Positions 55,652 to 64,000 are shown, counted from the stretch's first letter. The stretch: DNA of 64,000 bases from CAZJFH01 sp964545205 (GCA_964545205.1 CAZJFH010000020.1:12226-76225), one strand, 5' to 3'. Program-made: numbers and translations. Notes: generated by a model not told the origin, from the sequence alone.

Positions 55652-56348
55652 CGGTATAGCTCCTGATGACCACGGGGTCGTTGAACACGGCTTCGGGCGT
55701 GCCCTCGGCGATCGGGCTGCCGAAATTGAGCACCAGCGCGCGGCGGCACAGGCGGGTGATGGTCTCGATGTCGTGCTCGATGATCAGCAGCGCCAGGCCG
55801 AAATGCTCGCGCACCCGCTCCAGCGTCTGCATGAAGGCGCGCTTGCCGGCGGTCTCCAGGCCGGCGAGCACCTCGTCGAGCATCAGCAGCTTGGGATCGC
55901 AGGCCAGCGCCTTGCCGACCTCCAACGCCTTCTGCTCGGTCAGGGCCAGGTCGTGCGCCGCCTCGGCGTGTTCCTTGTGGGTCAGGCTGACCAGCTCCAG
56001 GATCTCGTCGATGCGATGCTTGTCGACGCGGCCGGTGCCGAAGCGCTGGGCGACGATCAGGTTCTCGCGCACCGTCAGCTCGTGCAGCGGCTGCGGTACC
56101 TGGAAGGCGCGGCCGATGCCGAGCCGCGCCCGGGCGTGGATCGGCGCCTGCAGCAGGTCGTGGCCGCGGAACGAGACGGTGCCGGCGCTGGGCCGCACCA
56201 GGCCCGAGACGACGTTGAACAGCGTCGTCTTGCCGGCGCCGTTGGGGCCGACCAGGCCGACGACCTCGCCCTCGGCCATGCTCAGGCTGACCTCGGACAC
56301 CGCCATGATGCCGCCGAAGCGGACGGAAACCTCGTTGAGCTCAAGCAT
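55635..56348 (-). CDS. livG: Branched-chain amino acid-type ABC transporter ATPase LivG
   Basis: A 237-residue ABC ATPase with Walker A GPNGAGKTTLFNVV (about residues 36-49) and the LivG-specific C-terminal FGSPIAEGTPEAVFNDPVV. The usual signature (LSxGQQ) is replaced by LALTEQKALEVGKALA, and Walker B ends LLMLDEVLAGL, with Val for Pro. These changes occur in a known subset of Liv-type transporters, so the gene is probably functional. It overlaps livM by 8 bp. Confidence 0.9.
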   Translation of the reverse strand: MLELNEVSVRFGGIMAVSEVSLSMAEGEVVGLVGPNGAGKTTLFNVVSGLVRPSAGTVSFRGHDLLQAPIHARARLGIGRAFQVPQPLHELTVRENLIVAQRFGTGRVDKHRIDEILELVSLTHKEHAEAAHDLALTEQKALEVGKALACDPKLLMLDEVLAGLETAGKRAFMQTLERVREHFGLALLIIEHDIETITRLCRRALVLNFGSPIAEGTPEAVFNDPVVIRSYTGGEAA

Positions 56349-57300
56349 GTCGCACCTTTCGCGTCGCCGCCGGACGCAGCTTCTCGGCGAGCAGCGGCAC
56401 CAGGCCGCCGGGGCTGAACAGGATCATCAGGCCGAGCAGCGCGCCGAGCACGATCTGGTGACCGTGCGGCAGCCATTCCTTGAACACGAGCTGGTCGATC
56501 AGATAGATGAACACCGCGCCGACCAGCGGGCCGGTCACCGTGCGGTAGCCGCCGAAGATCGCCGAGACGATGGCCAGCGAGGTCCAGGATCCGGCGAAGG
56601 CGTAGTCGGGCTCGAGGAAGTTGATGTAATGGGCGTTGAAGGCGCCGACGACGCCGGTGATGAAGGCCGAGACGACCAGCATCAGCGCCTTGAGCAGCGT
56701 CGAGTTGACGCCGACGACGCGGGTGGCGTCCTCGCTGTCGTGCATCGCCTTGAGCGCCAGGCCGTAATGGCTGCGGCGGATCGCGTCGTAGCCCCAGGCG
56801 GCCAGCAGCACGATGGTCAGGATCACGAAATAGCCGCCGATCTTCGAGCCGAAGTCGTAGCCGAACACCTCGGGCAGGCGCGGGATGCTGAGCAGGCCGG
56901 CGGCGCCGCCGGTCAGCCACTTCATCTCGGTCGCCAGGATGCGGAAGATCTCGGCATAGGCCAGGATCGCCAGGGCGAAATACGGCCCGCGCAGCCGCAG
57001 CGCCGGCATCGTCGCCACCGAGGCGATTGCGGCGCCGAAGCCGGCCATCAGCATCGCCAGGAACACCGGCCAGCCCTGCATCGTCAGCAGCGCCGAGACA
57101 TAGGCGCCGACGCCGAAGAACGCCGCATGGCCGAAGCTGACCATGCCGCCGAGATTGCCGAGCAGCGCCCAGGCCAGCGCGACGCCGGCGATGGTCAGCG
57201 CCGCGACCAGCAGGCCGATGACGTAGAAATTGCCCTCGAGCGCCAGCGGCACGCCGACATAAAGGGCGGCGAGAACCGCCGATAGCTTGATCGCGTTCAT
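56341..57300 (-). CDS. livM: Branched-chain amino acid-type ABC permease LivM
   Basis: A 319-residue permease with about ten helices. LivM signatures: LLGNLGGMVSFGHAAFFGVGAY (about residues 45-66), LRLRGPYFALAILAYAEIFR, and the EAA-like loop ALKAMHDSEDATRVVGVNSTLLKALMLV. It forms the channel with LivH. Start overlaps livH by 4 bp. Confidence 0.92.
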   Translation of the reverse strand: MNAIKLSAVLAALYVGVPLALEGNFYVIGLLVAALTIAGVALAWALLGNLGGMVSFGHAAFFGVGAYVSALLTMQGWPVFLAMLMAGFGAAIASVATMPALRLRGPYFALAILAYAEIFRILATEMKWLTGGAAGLLSIPRLPEVFGYDFGSKIGGYFVILTIVLLAAWGYDAIRRSHYGLALKAMHDSEDATRVVGVNSTLLKALMLVVSAFITGVVGAFNAHYINFLEPDYAFAGSWTSLAIVSAIFGGYRTVTGPLVGAVFIYLIDQLVFKEWLPHGHQIVLGALLGLMILFSPGGLVPLLAEKLRPAATRKVRHA

Positions 57301-58172
57301 CCGCGCCTCCGCGCCCGGCCGAACAGGCCAGAGGGCAGCACCAGCAGCACCACCAGGAACAGCACCATGCCGGTCAGCTCCTGCAGCGCCGAGCTCCACA
57401 GGGTGACGGTCAGGCTCTCGGCGACGCCGATCAGCACCGCGCCGACCAGCACGCCCGGCACCGAGCCCATGCCGGCGAGCACCGTGATGATGAAGGCCTT
57501 GACGGTGAGGTTGTGACCCAGCGCCGGCTGGATCACCTTGCCGGTGTAGATGGCGATGCCGGCGAACGAGGCCAGCAGGCCGGCGACGGCGAAGGACAGC
57601 ACCTCGGTCAGCCGCGGATTGACGCCCATCAGCTTGGCGGCGTCGCGGTTCGAGGCCACGGCGCGCAGCGCGCGGCCGTACCAGGAATAGCCCAGCCACC
57701 ACCACACCGCGCCGACCAGCGCCAGGCCGATGACGAAGAACAGCAGCTCGGCGTTCATCGCGAACAGCGTGTCGCCCAGGATCACCGCGTCCTGGTACCA
57801 GGGCGTCATCGTCGAATGGATGTCGGCCTGCCAGATCGACAGGATCGAGTTGGTCAGGATGATGCCGATGCCGAAGGTCAGGATCAGCGAGTTGAGCTCG
57901 CGGTCCTTCTGGATGCGGCTGACCAGGAAGTAGACGGCGATCGAGGTCAGGCCGACGATGGCGACGGCGATCGGCGCCGACGCCAGCGGGTCCAGTCCCA
58001 TCCGGGTCTCGGCGGTGTAGGCGATGTAGCCGGCCAGCAGCACCAGCTCGCCATGCGCCAGATTGATCACTTTCATCGTGCCGAACACCAGCGCGAGCCC
58101 CAGCGCGATCAGCGCGTAATAGCCGCCGGCGAGCAGGCCCGAATACACGGACTGCAGAATCAGTTCGAACAT
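57297..58172 (-). CDS. livH: Branched-chain amino acid-type ABC permease LivH
   Basis: A 291-residue permease with about eight helices. LivH signatures: LLAGGYYALIALGLALVFGTMKVINLAHGEL (from residue 14) and RALRAVASNRDAAKLMGVNPRLTEVLSF, then GMGSVPGVLVGAVLIGVAESL. It follows the binding-protein gene after a 130-bp gap containing palindromic repeats. Confidence 0.92.
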   Translation of the reverse strand: MFELILQSVYSGLLAGGYYALIALGLALVFGTMKVINLAHGELVLLAGYIAYTAETRMGLDPLASAPIAVAIVGLTSIAVYFLVSRIQKDRELNSLILTFGIGIILTNSILSIWQADIHSTMTPWYQDAVILGDTLFAMNAELLFFVIGLALVGAVWWWLGYSWYGRALRAVASNRDAAKLMGVNPRLTEVLSFAVAGLLASFAGIAIYTGKVIQPALGHNLTVKAFIITVLAGMGSVPGVLVGAVLIGVAESLTVTLWSSALQELTGMVLFLVVLLVLPSGLFGRARRRG

Positions 58173-58200
58173 GGGCTTTCGCTTTCGCTCACGCGTCCTG

Positions 58201-58282
58201 CCTCTCCCCCGGGGGGAGAGGGCCTGGGTGAGGGCCGCGCAAAACCCTCACCCGCCCCGCTTCACGATCCGCTCCCTCCCCC
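58201..58282. repeat. Intergenic palindromic element between the Liv receptor gene and livH
   Basis: Three adjacent inverted repeats: CCTCTCCCC-CGG-GGGGAGAGG (58201-58221), GGGTGAGGG with CCCTCACCC (58226-58234 and 58245-58253) and an imperfect CTCCCCCTC/GGAGGAGGGG hairpin (about 58270-58294). CCCTCACCC and CTCTCCC words are typical of mobile palindromic elements scattered in proteobacterial genomes. Inside the operon it may protect the upstream receptor mRNA. Confidence 0.6.
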
Positions 58283-58302
58283 TCGGAGGAGGGGCGCGTC
58301 GA

Positions 58303-59475
58303 TCACCACGGCACGGCGGGATACCTCATCTCGCCGGTCGCCGCCGCCTTCGGCCACACCAGCTCGACCTTGCCGCCCTGGTGCTGGCCCATGCGGTGGC
58401 TGAACTCGGGATTGTCGCCGCCGGCATCGAAGCGCACCTGGCCGATCAGGGTGTCGGTGTCGGTCTTGCGCAGTTCCTCGGCGAGGCCGCCGTTGCCCAG
58501 CGTGCCGGCATCGGCGGCACGGGCGATGGCGTCGAACAGCAGCTTCGACTGGACGTAGCCGAAGATGCCGAGATAGTCGGGCTCCTTGCCGTACTTCTCC
58601 TTGTAGAGCTCGGCGAACTCCTTGGCCTCGGGCGAGGTGAACTCGGCCGGATAGGACAGGGTCGAGGTGCCGGAGACGTTGTCGATCAGGTCCGGGAACT
58701 CCTGGACCATCTTCGAGGTCGCCAGCGACCACACGCCGGCGATGGTCTTCACGTCCGGCTTGAGCACCTTGGCGGCGCGCAGGATGCCGACATAGTCGTT
58801 CTCGTAGCCGATCATCGCGAGCGCCTCGGGGTGGTCCTGCAGCTTGACCTTGTGGACGATCGGCTTGAAGTCGGTGGTGGCCGGGTCGAAGGCGTGCATG
58901 TGCATCTTCACGCCCTTCTCGCCCAGCGTCTTCTCCAGGGTGTGGGCCAGCTCGGCGGTGGCCTCCTTGGTCGAATAGAGCACGGAGATCGACTTGACGC
59001 CGAGATCCTGGAACATGCCCGCCAGCGCCTTGGCGTAGCCGGCCGAGTTGTTGATGCGGAAGAAGTTGCCGAGGCCGCGATTGGTCAGCTCGGTCGCGAC
59101 GCCACCCGAGGTGATGTAGACCTTGCCCAGCTTTTCGGCGGCTTCCGAGGCCGGACCGATGATGTTCGAGCCGTAGCCGCCGGTATAGGCGACGACGCCG
59201 TCCGCGGCCAGCTTCTCGACCGCGGCGACCGCCTTGGCCGGCGAGGACTCGTCGTCCATGGTCAGAATGGTGACGGAATGCTTGCCGTCCATCTTCTTGT
59301 TGAACATGTCGGCGGCGATCTGGATGCCTTCGTTCATCGCCGTGCCGACGCGCGCCAGATTGCCCGTCAGCGGGATCTGCGAGCCGACCTTGAATTCCTC
59401 GGCGCTGGCGGTGCCGAAGCCCATGGCGAGCGTGAGCGCCAGGGCGGAAACGGACATCTTGCTCTTGAGCGACAT
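58303..59475 (-). CDS. ABC transporter substrate-binding protein (LivJ/LivK-like)
   Basis: A 390-residue type I periplasmic binding protein with a signal peptide (KMSVSALALTLAMGFGTASA). Family motifs: VGSQIPLTGNLARVGTAMNEGIQIA at the first strand, LTMDDESSPAKAVAAVEKL, and VVAYTGGYGSNI-type loop with SGGVATELT for ligand binding. The ligand of the Liv family ranges from branched amino acids to aromatic acids and amides. With an acyl-CoA ligase and dehydrogenase next door, a carboxylic acid is likely. It follows the ligase by 20 bp. Confidence 0.9.
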   Translation of the reverse strand: MSLKSKMSVSALALTLAMGFGTASAEEFKVGSQIPLTGNLARVGTAMNEGIQIAADMFNKKMDGKHSVTILTMDDESSPAKAVAAVEKLAADGVVAYTGGYGSNIIGPASEAAEKLGKVYITSGGVATELTNRGLGNFFRINNSAGYAKALAGMFQDLGVKSISVLYSTKEATAELAHTLEKTLGEKGVKMHMHAFDPATTDFKPIVHKVKLQDHPEALAMIGYENDYVGILRAAKVLKPDVKTIAGVWSLATSKMVQEFPDLIDNVSGTSTLSYPAEFTSPEAKEFAELYKEKYGKEPDYLGIFGYVQSKLLFDAIARAADAGTLGNGGLAEELRKTDTDTLIGQVRFDAGGDNPEFSHRMGQHQGGKVELVWPKAAATGEMRYPAVPW

Positions 59476-59495
59476 CGTGTCGTTCCTCCGGTTTG

Positions 59496-61064
59496 TCAGT
59501 TCGTGATTGGGCCGGTGGCGACGGAGTTCCCCTGCGCCATGCGGGCCAACTGGTTTTTCAGGATCTTGCCGGTGGGACCGGCGGGCAGCGCCTCCATCAC
59601 CACCACTTCGGCCGGACGCTTGTAGGGCGACAGCCTCTCGGCGGCGAACGCGAGGATCTCGTCGGGCGACAGCGTCAGGCCAGGGGCCACCTGGACGAAC
59701 GCCACCACCTCCTCGTTGCCGTCGGCGGCCGGGCGGCCGACGACGGCGGATTGCGTGACCTGCGGATGCGCGTTGAGCACCGCCTCGACCTCGACGGGAT
59801 AGACGTTGAAGCCGGAGCGGATGATCAGCTCCTTCGAACGGCCGACGATGAACAGGTTTCCGGCCTCGTCGAAGCGCGCCATGTCGCCGGTGTTGAGCCA
59901 GCCGTCGGCGGTCAGCACCGTCGCGGTCAGCGCGGCGTCGCGGTAGTAGCCCTTCATCACGCCGGGACCGCGGGTCCACAGCTCGCCGACGGCGCCGGCC
60001 GGAACCGGGTTGCGCTCGGCATCCAGCAGCCTGGCCTCGATGCCGGGCAGCAGAGGTCCGCACGCGGTGTCGCCTCTCGGGTCCTCCAGCCGGGTCTGCG
60101 CGATGGTCGGCGCCGACTCGGTCAGACCGTAGCCGTTGTGCATCGGCAGCCCGAACCGCTTCTCGACGTGGCGCTTGACCGCCGGATCGAGCGGCGAGCC
60201 GCCGGCCGAGACGAAGCGCAGCCGCGGCCAGCGGCCCGCCGGGTCGATGCCGTTGATCCGCATGTGCTCGATCAGCTTGGCATGCATCGCCGGCACGCCC
60301 TGGAAGACCGTCACGCCCTGATCGAGGTCGGTCAGCACCTGGCCCGGATCGAAGCGCGGCGCCACGAACAGGCAGCCGCCGGCGTAAAGCGTGCCGACGA
60401 AGACCGACGCCAGCCCGAACACGTGCGAGATCGGCAGCACCGCATAGACGGTATCGTCCGCCGCCACCCGGCGCAGGCCGCCGGAGACGGCGCCGACGAA
60501 CATCAGGTTGCGGTGGCTCAGCATCACGCCCTTCGGCGCGCCGGTGGTGCCCGAGGTGTAGATCAGCGCCGCGACCTGCTCGGCGTCGGCGACGACCGGT
60601 TCGGGCGCGGCCGCGCCGAGCGGGCCGACGCCGACGGTGCCGATGGCGCCGAAATCGCGTGGCTCGGCGCCATCCCGCTCGGCGTGGCGGGCGGCGTCGG
60701 GCGAGACGTCGACCAGGTACAGGACGCGGCGGGCGCCGCTGTGGTCGCGGATGACCTCGATCTCGCGCGGCGACAGCCGGGCGTTGATGATCGCCGCCCA
60801 GGCGTCGAGTTCGCTCGCCGCCAGCACCAGCGTGAACAGCGCCAGCGAGTTCTCGCCGACCAGCATCAGCCGGTCGCCGCCGCGGACGCCCAGATCGCGC
60901 AGGCGCGCCGCCGCGCCGTCGATCGCCGCGCCCAGCTCGGCGTAGCTCCAGAGCGTCGCGCCCTGGCGCATCGCCGCCGCGTCCGGGGTCTCGGCCGCCC
61001 AGCGCCGCGCCAGATGCGAGATGCGCGGCGGCAGTTCGGCCAGGATGTCCGCGACCGGACGCAT
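59496..61064 (-). CDS. Acyl-CoA synthetase (AMP-forming)
   Basis: A 522-residue adenylate-forming ligase with all core motifs: P-loop IYTSGTTGAPKGVMLSH (about residues 166-182), NGYGLTESAPTI (about 306), WLNTGDMARFDEAGNLFIVGRSKELIIRSG (about 396) and the catalytic Lys in PAGPTGKILKNQL (about 505). It activates a fatty or aromatic acid to its CoA thioester. It overlaps the acyl-CoA dehydrogenase stop (ATGA), placing activation and first oxidation in one transcript, next to the importer. Confidence 0.92.
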   Translation of the reverse strand: MRPVADILAELPPRISHLARRWAAETPDAAAMRQGATLWSYAELGAAIDGAAARLRDLGVRGGDRLMLVGENSLALFTLVLAASELDAWAAIINARLSPREIEVIRDHSGARRVLYLVDVSPDAARHAERDGAEPRDFGAIGTVGVGPLGAAAPEPVVADAEQVAALIYTSGTTGAPKGVMLSHRNLMFVGAVSGGLRRVAADDTVYAVLPISHVFGLASVFVGTLYAGGCLFVAPRFDPGQVLTDLDQGVTVFQGVPAMHAKLIEHMRINGIDPAGRWPRLRFVSAGGSPLDPAVKRHVEKRFGLPMHNGYGLTESAPTIAQTRLEDPRGDTACGPLLPGIEARLLDAERNPVPAGAVGELWTRGPGVMKGYYRDAALTATVLTADGWLNTGDMARFDEAGNLFIVGRSKELIIRSGFNVYPVEVEAVLNAHPQVTQSAVVGRPAADGNEEVVAFVQVAPGLTLSPDEILAFAAERLSPYKRPAEVVVMEALPAGPTGKILKNQLARMAQGNSVATGPITN

Positions 61065-62215
61065 CAACCGGCCTCGCGCATCATGTTGCGGGCGATGACG
61101 AGCTGCTGGATCTGGGTCGTGCCCTCGTAGATGCGGAACAGGCGGACGTCGCGGTAGAAGCGTTCGACGCAGTAGTCGGAGACGTAGCCGGCGCCGCCGT
61201 GGATCTGCACCGCGCGATCGGCGACGCGGCCGACCATCTCGCTGGCGAACAGCTTGCAGCACGACGCCTCGGTGGCGACGTTGACGCCCTCGTCCTTCTT
61301 GCGCGCGGCGTCGAGCACCATGCAGCGGGCGGCGTAGGCCTCGGCGCGGCTGTCGGCCAGCATCGCCTGGATGAGCTGGAACTCGGCGATCGGCTTGCCG
61401 AACTGCTGGCGCTCCATGGCGTAGCGCAGGGCCTCGGCGATCAGCCGCTCGGCGACGCCGACGCACACCGCGGCGATGTGCAGGCGGCCGCGGTCGAGCA
61501 CCTTCATCGCCGTCTTGAAGCCCTGGCCCTCCTTGCCGCCGATGATGTTGGCGGCGGGCACCCGGCAGTCGTCGAAGATGACGTCGCAGGTGTGGCTGCC
61601 CTTCTGGCCCATCTTCCTGTCGATCTTGCCCAGGCTCAGGCCGGGGGAATCGCGCTCGACGATGAAGGCGGTGATGCCGCCGGCGCCCTTGTCGTCGGGA
61701 TTGGTGCGGGCCATCACCGTGAAAATCGAGGCTTGCGGGGCGTTGGTGATGAAGCGCTTGGTGCCGTTGAGCACGTAGGCATCGCCGTCCTTGCGCGCCG
61801 AGGTGCGCAAGGACGCGGCGTCGGATCCCGCCCCCGGCTCGGTCAGGGCGAACGAGCCGATGATCTCGCCGGCGGCCAGCGGCGGCAGCCACCTGGCCTT
61901 CTGCTCCGGCGTGCCGTCGATGACGATGCCCTGGCTGCCGATGCCGTTGTTGGTGCCGAGCAGCGAGCGGAAGGCCGGCGAGGTCTGGCCGAGCTCGAAG
62001 GCGACCAGCACCTCTTCCTCCATCGTCAGGCCGAGACCGCCGAAGTCCTCGGGGATCGACAATCCGAACAGGCCGAGCGCGCGCATTTCGGCGACGATCT
62101 CGGCGGGGATGGCGTCCTCTTCGGCGATGCGATCCTCGTTGGGCACCAGACGCTCGCGCACGAAGCGGCCGACGGTGTCGAGAAGCTGCTGCAGGATTTC
62201 CGGATCTCTGATCAT
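61064..62215 (-). CDS. Acyl-CoA dehydrogenase
   Basis: A 383-residue FAD enzyme: SFALTEPGAGSDAASLRT (about residues 119-136), FITNAPQASIFTVMART, GVAERLIAEALRYAMERQQFGKPI and the C-terminal RIYEGTTQIQQLVIARNMM with the catalytic Glu. These are the standard blocks of short/medium-chain acyl-CoA dehydrogenases, which make the 2,3-enoyl-CoA and pass electrons to ETF. Complete. It follows the IclR gene by 24 bp. Confidence 0.93.
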   Translation of the reverse strand: MIRDPEILQQLLDTVGRFVRERLVPNEDRIAEEDAIPAEIVAEMRALGLFGLSIPEDFGGLGLTMEEEVLVAFELGQTSPAFRSLLGTNNGIGSQGIVIDGTPEQKARWLPPLAAGEIIGSFALTEPGAGSDAASLRTSARKDGDAYVLNGTKRFITNAPQASIFTVMARTNPDDKGAGGITAFIVERDSPGLSLGKIDRKMGQKGSHTCDVIFDDCRVPAANIIGGKEGQGFKTAMKVLDRGRLHIAAVCVGVAERLIAEALRYAMERQQFGKPIAEFQLIQAMLADSRAEAYAARCMVLDAARKKDEGVNVATEASCCKLFASEMVGRVADRAVQIHGGAGYVSDYCVERFYRDVRLFRIYEGTTQIQQLVIARNMMREAG

Positions 62216-62239
62216 GCGGTTGTCGTTCCTGGAGAGGGA

Positions 62240-63046
62240 TCAGTGGCGGCCCAGGGCCGCCTCGATGTTGCGCGCGAGCTGGACCAGACGCGGCCCGTAG
62301 TCGCCCTCGAGCTTGTCGCGCGGCAGCAGGAAGCCGGCGCCGCCGCAGTTCAGCGCGTAGACGTTGCCGGTGTCGGGGGCGACGACGGCGACGCCCACGG
62401 CGTGGACGTCCTTGTTCCAGTCGCCGGCCGAGATCGTGAAGCCGCGCTCGCGATGGTCCTTCACCGCCTGCTCGATGCCGGCCTTCACCCGCGTCCAGTC
62501 GTCGGCGAAGCGTTTGTGCAGGTGGTCCATCAGGTAGGCGCGCTCCTTCTCGGAGATCGCCGCCAGGAACGCCCGGCCCATCGCCGTGGTGGCGATCGGA
62601 ATGCGCGAGCCGACGTCGAGGCGCAGGGTCAGGGTGCCGTTGCCGCGGCAGTTCTCGACGTAGATCATGCTCAGCCGGTCGCGACTGCCCAGCGACACCG
62701 AGGCGTCGCTGTAGTCGGCCAGCTCCTGCATCAGCGGTCGCGCGACCTGGCGGATGTCCATGTTCGACAACGCCGCGTAGCCCAGCGACAGCACCGGCGT
62801 GCCGAGCTGGTATTTGCCGAGCCGGTCGATATAGGCGAGGTAGCCGAGCTTGGTCAGCGTGTGCGTCAGGCGCGAGATCGTCGGCTTGGGCAGGCCGGTG
62901 CGCTCGGCGATCTCCTGGTTGCCCAGCATCGATTCGCCGGGCCGGAAGCAGCGCAGCACCTCGAGGCCGCGCGCCAGCGCCGTCACGAACTGGCGGTCCT
63001 TGTCGTCCTCGGCGCCCAGCCCGAATCGCTCGTCGTGCTGACCCAA
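62240..63046 (-). CDS. IclR-family transcriptional regulator
   Basis: A 268-residue regulator: N-terminal winged helix (NQEIAERTGLPKPTISRLTHTLTKLGYL, about residues 37-64) and a C-terminal IclR ligand domain (RIPIATTAMGRAFLAAI, then YALNCGGAGFLLPRDKL). No ATG fits; TTG at 63046 lies five bases after a strong GGAGG site and gives a normal length. It leads the minus-strand operon and faces the enoyl-CoA hydratase gene. A TGCGAAA-N5-TTTCGCA palindrome lies in the gap, its likely operator. Confidence 0.88.
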   Translation of the reverse strand: MGQHDERFGLGAEDDKDRQFVTALARGLEVLRCFRPGESMLGNQEIAERTGLPKPTISRLTHTLTKLGYLAYIDRLGKYQLGTPVLSLGYAALSNMDIRQVARPLMQELADYSDASVSLGSRDRLSMIYVENCRGNGTLTLRLDVGSRIPIATTAMGRAFLAAISEKERAYLMDHLHKRFADDWTRVKAGIEQAVKDHRERGFTISAGDWNKDVHAVGVAVVAPDTGNVYALNCGGAGFLLPRDKLEGDYGPRLVQLARNIEAALGRH

Positions 63047-63137
63047 CCCTTCCTCCGCTCGCTCCCGGCTCGTGGCGGCCGAGTTAAAAATCGTTTGCAA
63101 GCGGACTGTGGCAGCAATTACGTTCGTCGTCAACAAC

Positions 63138-63156
63138 TGCGAAACTCGATTTCGCA
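63138..63156. promoter_or_regulatory. IclR-type operator palindrome
   Basis: TGCGAAA-CTCGA-TTTCGCA has perfect 7-bp arms. It lies 20 bp before the enoyl-CoA hydratase ATG and about 90 bp before the iclR start. A third AGCGAAAC copy at 63158-63165 lies beside it. Position in the divergent gap suggests control of both transcripts by the IclR protein. Confidence 0.6.
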
Positions 63157-63175
63157 TAGCGAAACGGAGGAAGCG

Positions 63176-63946
63176 ATGGACGTGGTTCTGGTGGAGCGGC
63201 CGTCCGAGGGCGTCGCGCTGGTGCGCATCAATCGGCCCGAGGCGCGCAACGCGCTGAACATGGACGTGCGCCGGCGCCTGGCCGAGGAGTTCCGGGCGCT
63301 GGGCGGCGACGACGCGGTGCGCTGCATCGTGCTGACCGGCGACGACAAGGCCTTTGCCGCCGGCGCCGACATCAAGGACATGGCCGAGGCCGGCGCCGTC
63401 GAGATGCTGCTGCGCCACACCCACCGCCTGTGGCGGGCGATCGCCGAATGCCCGAAGCCGGTGATCGCCGCGGTCAACGGCTATGCCTGGGGCGGCGGCT
63501 GCGAGCTGGCGATGCACGCCGACATCATCATCGCCGGCGAGGGCGCCAGCTTCGCCCAGCCGGAGATCAAGGTCGGCATCATGCCGGGCGCCGGCGGCAC
63601 CCAGCGGCTGACCCGCGCCGTCGGCAAGTACCGCGCCATGCTGATGCTGCTGACCGGCAAGCCGGTGCCGGCGCCCGAAGCGCTGGCGATGGGGCTGGCC
63701 AGCCAGGTGGTGCCCGACGCCGAGGTGCTCGACACCGCGCTGAAGACCGCGGCGACGATCGCCGGCATGCCGCCGCTGGCGGTGATGCAGATCAAGGAGG
63801 TGCTGCTCGCCGGCCAGGACTGCTCGCTCGACGCCGGCCTGATGCTGGAGCGCAAGGCGTTCCAGCTTCTGTTCGACAGCCGCGACCAGAAGGAGGGCAT
63901 GCGCGCCTTCATGGACAAGCGCAAGCCGGTCTACGAAGGGAAATGA
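63176..63946 (+). CDS. Enoyl-CoA hydratase/isomerase family protein
   Basis: A 256-residue crotonase: oxyanion-hole segments AFAAGADIKDMAEAG (about residues 61-75) and NGYAWGGGCELAMHADIIIAGE (about 102-123), then FAQPEIKVGIMPGAGGTQRL (about 129-148), with Glu residues at both catalytic places. It adds water to the enoyl-CoA made by the dehydrogenase of the divergent operon. GGAGG precedes the ATG. It is followed after 2 bp by a 3-hydroxyacyl-CoA dehydrogenase start. Confidence 0.93.
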   Translation: MDVVLVERPSEGVALVRINRPEARNALNMDVRRRLAEEFRALGGDDAVRCIVLTGDDKAFAAGADIKDMAEAGAVEMLLRHTHRLWRAIAECPKPVIAAVNGYAWGGGCELAMHADIIIAGEGASFAQPEIKVGIMPGAGGTQRLTRAVGKYRAMLMLLTGKPVPAPEALAMGLASQVVPDAEVLDTALKTAATIAGMPPLAVMQIKEVLLAGQDCSLDAGLMLERKAFQLLFDSRDQKEGMRAFMDKRKPVYEGK

Positions 63947-63948
63947 CC

Positions 63949-64000
63949 ATGCTCGACGCCACCCGTTCCGATCTGACGCTTGGGCTGGTCGGCTCCGGCA
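63949..64000 (+). CDS. Start of a probable 3-hydroxyacyl-CoA dehydrogenase (truncated by window end)
   Basis: Only 17 codons are visible, MLDATRSDLTLGLVGSG. The LGLVGSG turn is the start of a Rossmann NAD-binding site like GVVGAGTMG of 3-hydroxyacyl-CoA dehydrogenases, and the position right after an enoyl-CoA hydratase fits. The rest lies beyond the window. Confidence 0.5.
   Translation, partial: MLDATRSDLTLGLVGSG

Overview
The window is GC-rich (roughly two thirds G+C or more by eye), densely coding DNA with short gaps and many ATGA/GTGA stop-start overlaps. Its gene families (NrsF anti-sigma factor, TAXI and DctP TRAP transporters, Liv ABC transporter, CcmG-like thioredoxin, FNR- and OmpR-type regulators) point to an alphaproteobacterium, most likely of the Rhodospirillales. 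That placement is inferred from gene content and was not computed. I see no rRNA, tRNA, CRISPR array, insertion sequence or phage gene. All identifications come from reading motifs; no database search was run.

Layout. (1) 1-6.3 kb: a TSUP permease; a cytochrome c'-like protein divergent from a Crp/Fnr regulator; a minus-strand sterol desaturase / VTT-nucleoside phosphorylase / DsrE operon; a YnfA protein; an ArsR-rhodanese regulator. The permease and the desaturase operon share a nearly identical inverted repeat. (2) 6.4-10.6 kb: a torA-torC type S-/N-oxide respiratory pair with an FNR-like box upstream. (3) 10.6-15.0 kb: six overlapping genes ending in a P1B-type ATPase with an SCA membrane motif. 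This matches the layout of six-gene ferrosome (fez) operons, the lipid-bounded iron-storage organelle. (4) 15.0-16 kb: a decayed ECF sigma factor followed by an intact NrsF anti-sigma gene. (5) 16-33 kb: a copper/silver region with a CopRS-like two-component system, c-type cytochromes, two tandem Met-rich protein + SHOCT pairs, a CcmG-like thioredoxin, a CusBA RND pump, a small-protein operon and a CopA ATPase. At least four copies of an 11-bp-period direct repeat suggest one response-regulator regulon; copA instead carries a CueR-type promoter.

(6) 33.3-40.9 kb: an HD-GYP phosphodiesterase, then a DUF6134 protein with a two-component system, then a four-gene set (thermostable-hemolysin family, AMP-ligase lacking the usual catalytic Lys, haem-oxygenase-like di-iron protein, SDR). 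A second 11-bp-period box occurs in front of both the regulatory and the enzymatic operon, linking them into one apparently uncharacterised biosynthetic system. (7) 40.9-52.1 kb: a radical SAM protein, a GntR/FCD regulator, and a large catabolic operon with an FAH-family enzyme, two different TRAP transporters, a TSUP permease and two dehydrogenases. (8) 52.1-64 kb: a minus-strand operon of about ten genes (IclR, acyl-CoA dehydrogenase, acyl-CoA ligase, Liv-type importer, thioesterase, nitronate monooxygenase, membrane protein), divergent from an enoyl-CoA hydratase and the start of a 3-hydroxyacyl-CoA dehydrogenase. It looks like uptake and beta-oxidation-like breakdown of a carboxylic acid.

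As a whole the window describes metal (iron, copper) handling, anaerobic respiration and organic-acid scavenging, with several cis-regulatory motifs that tie scattered genes together.
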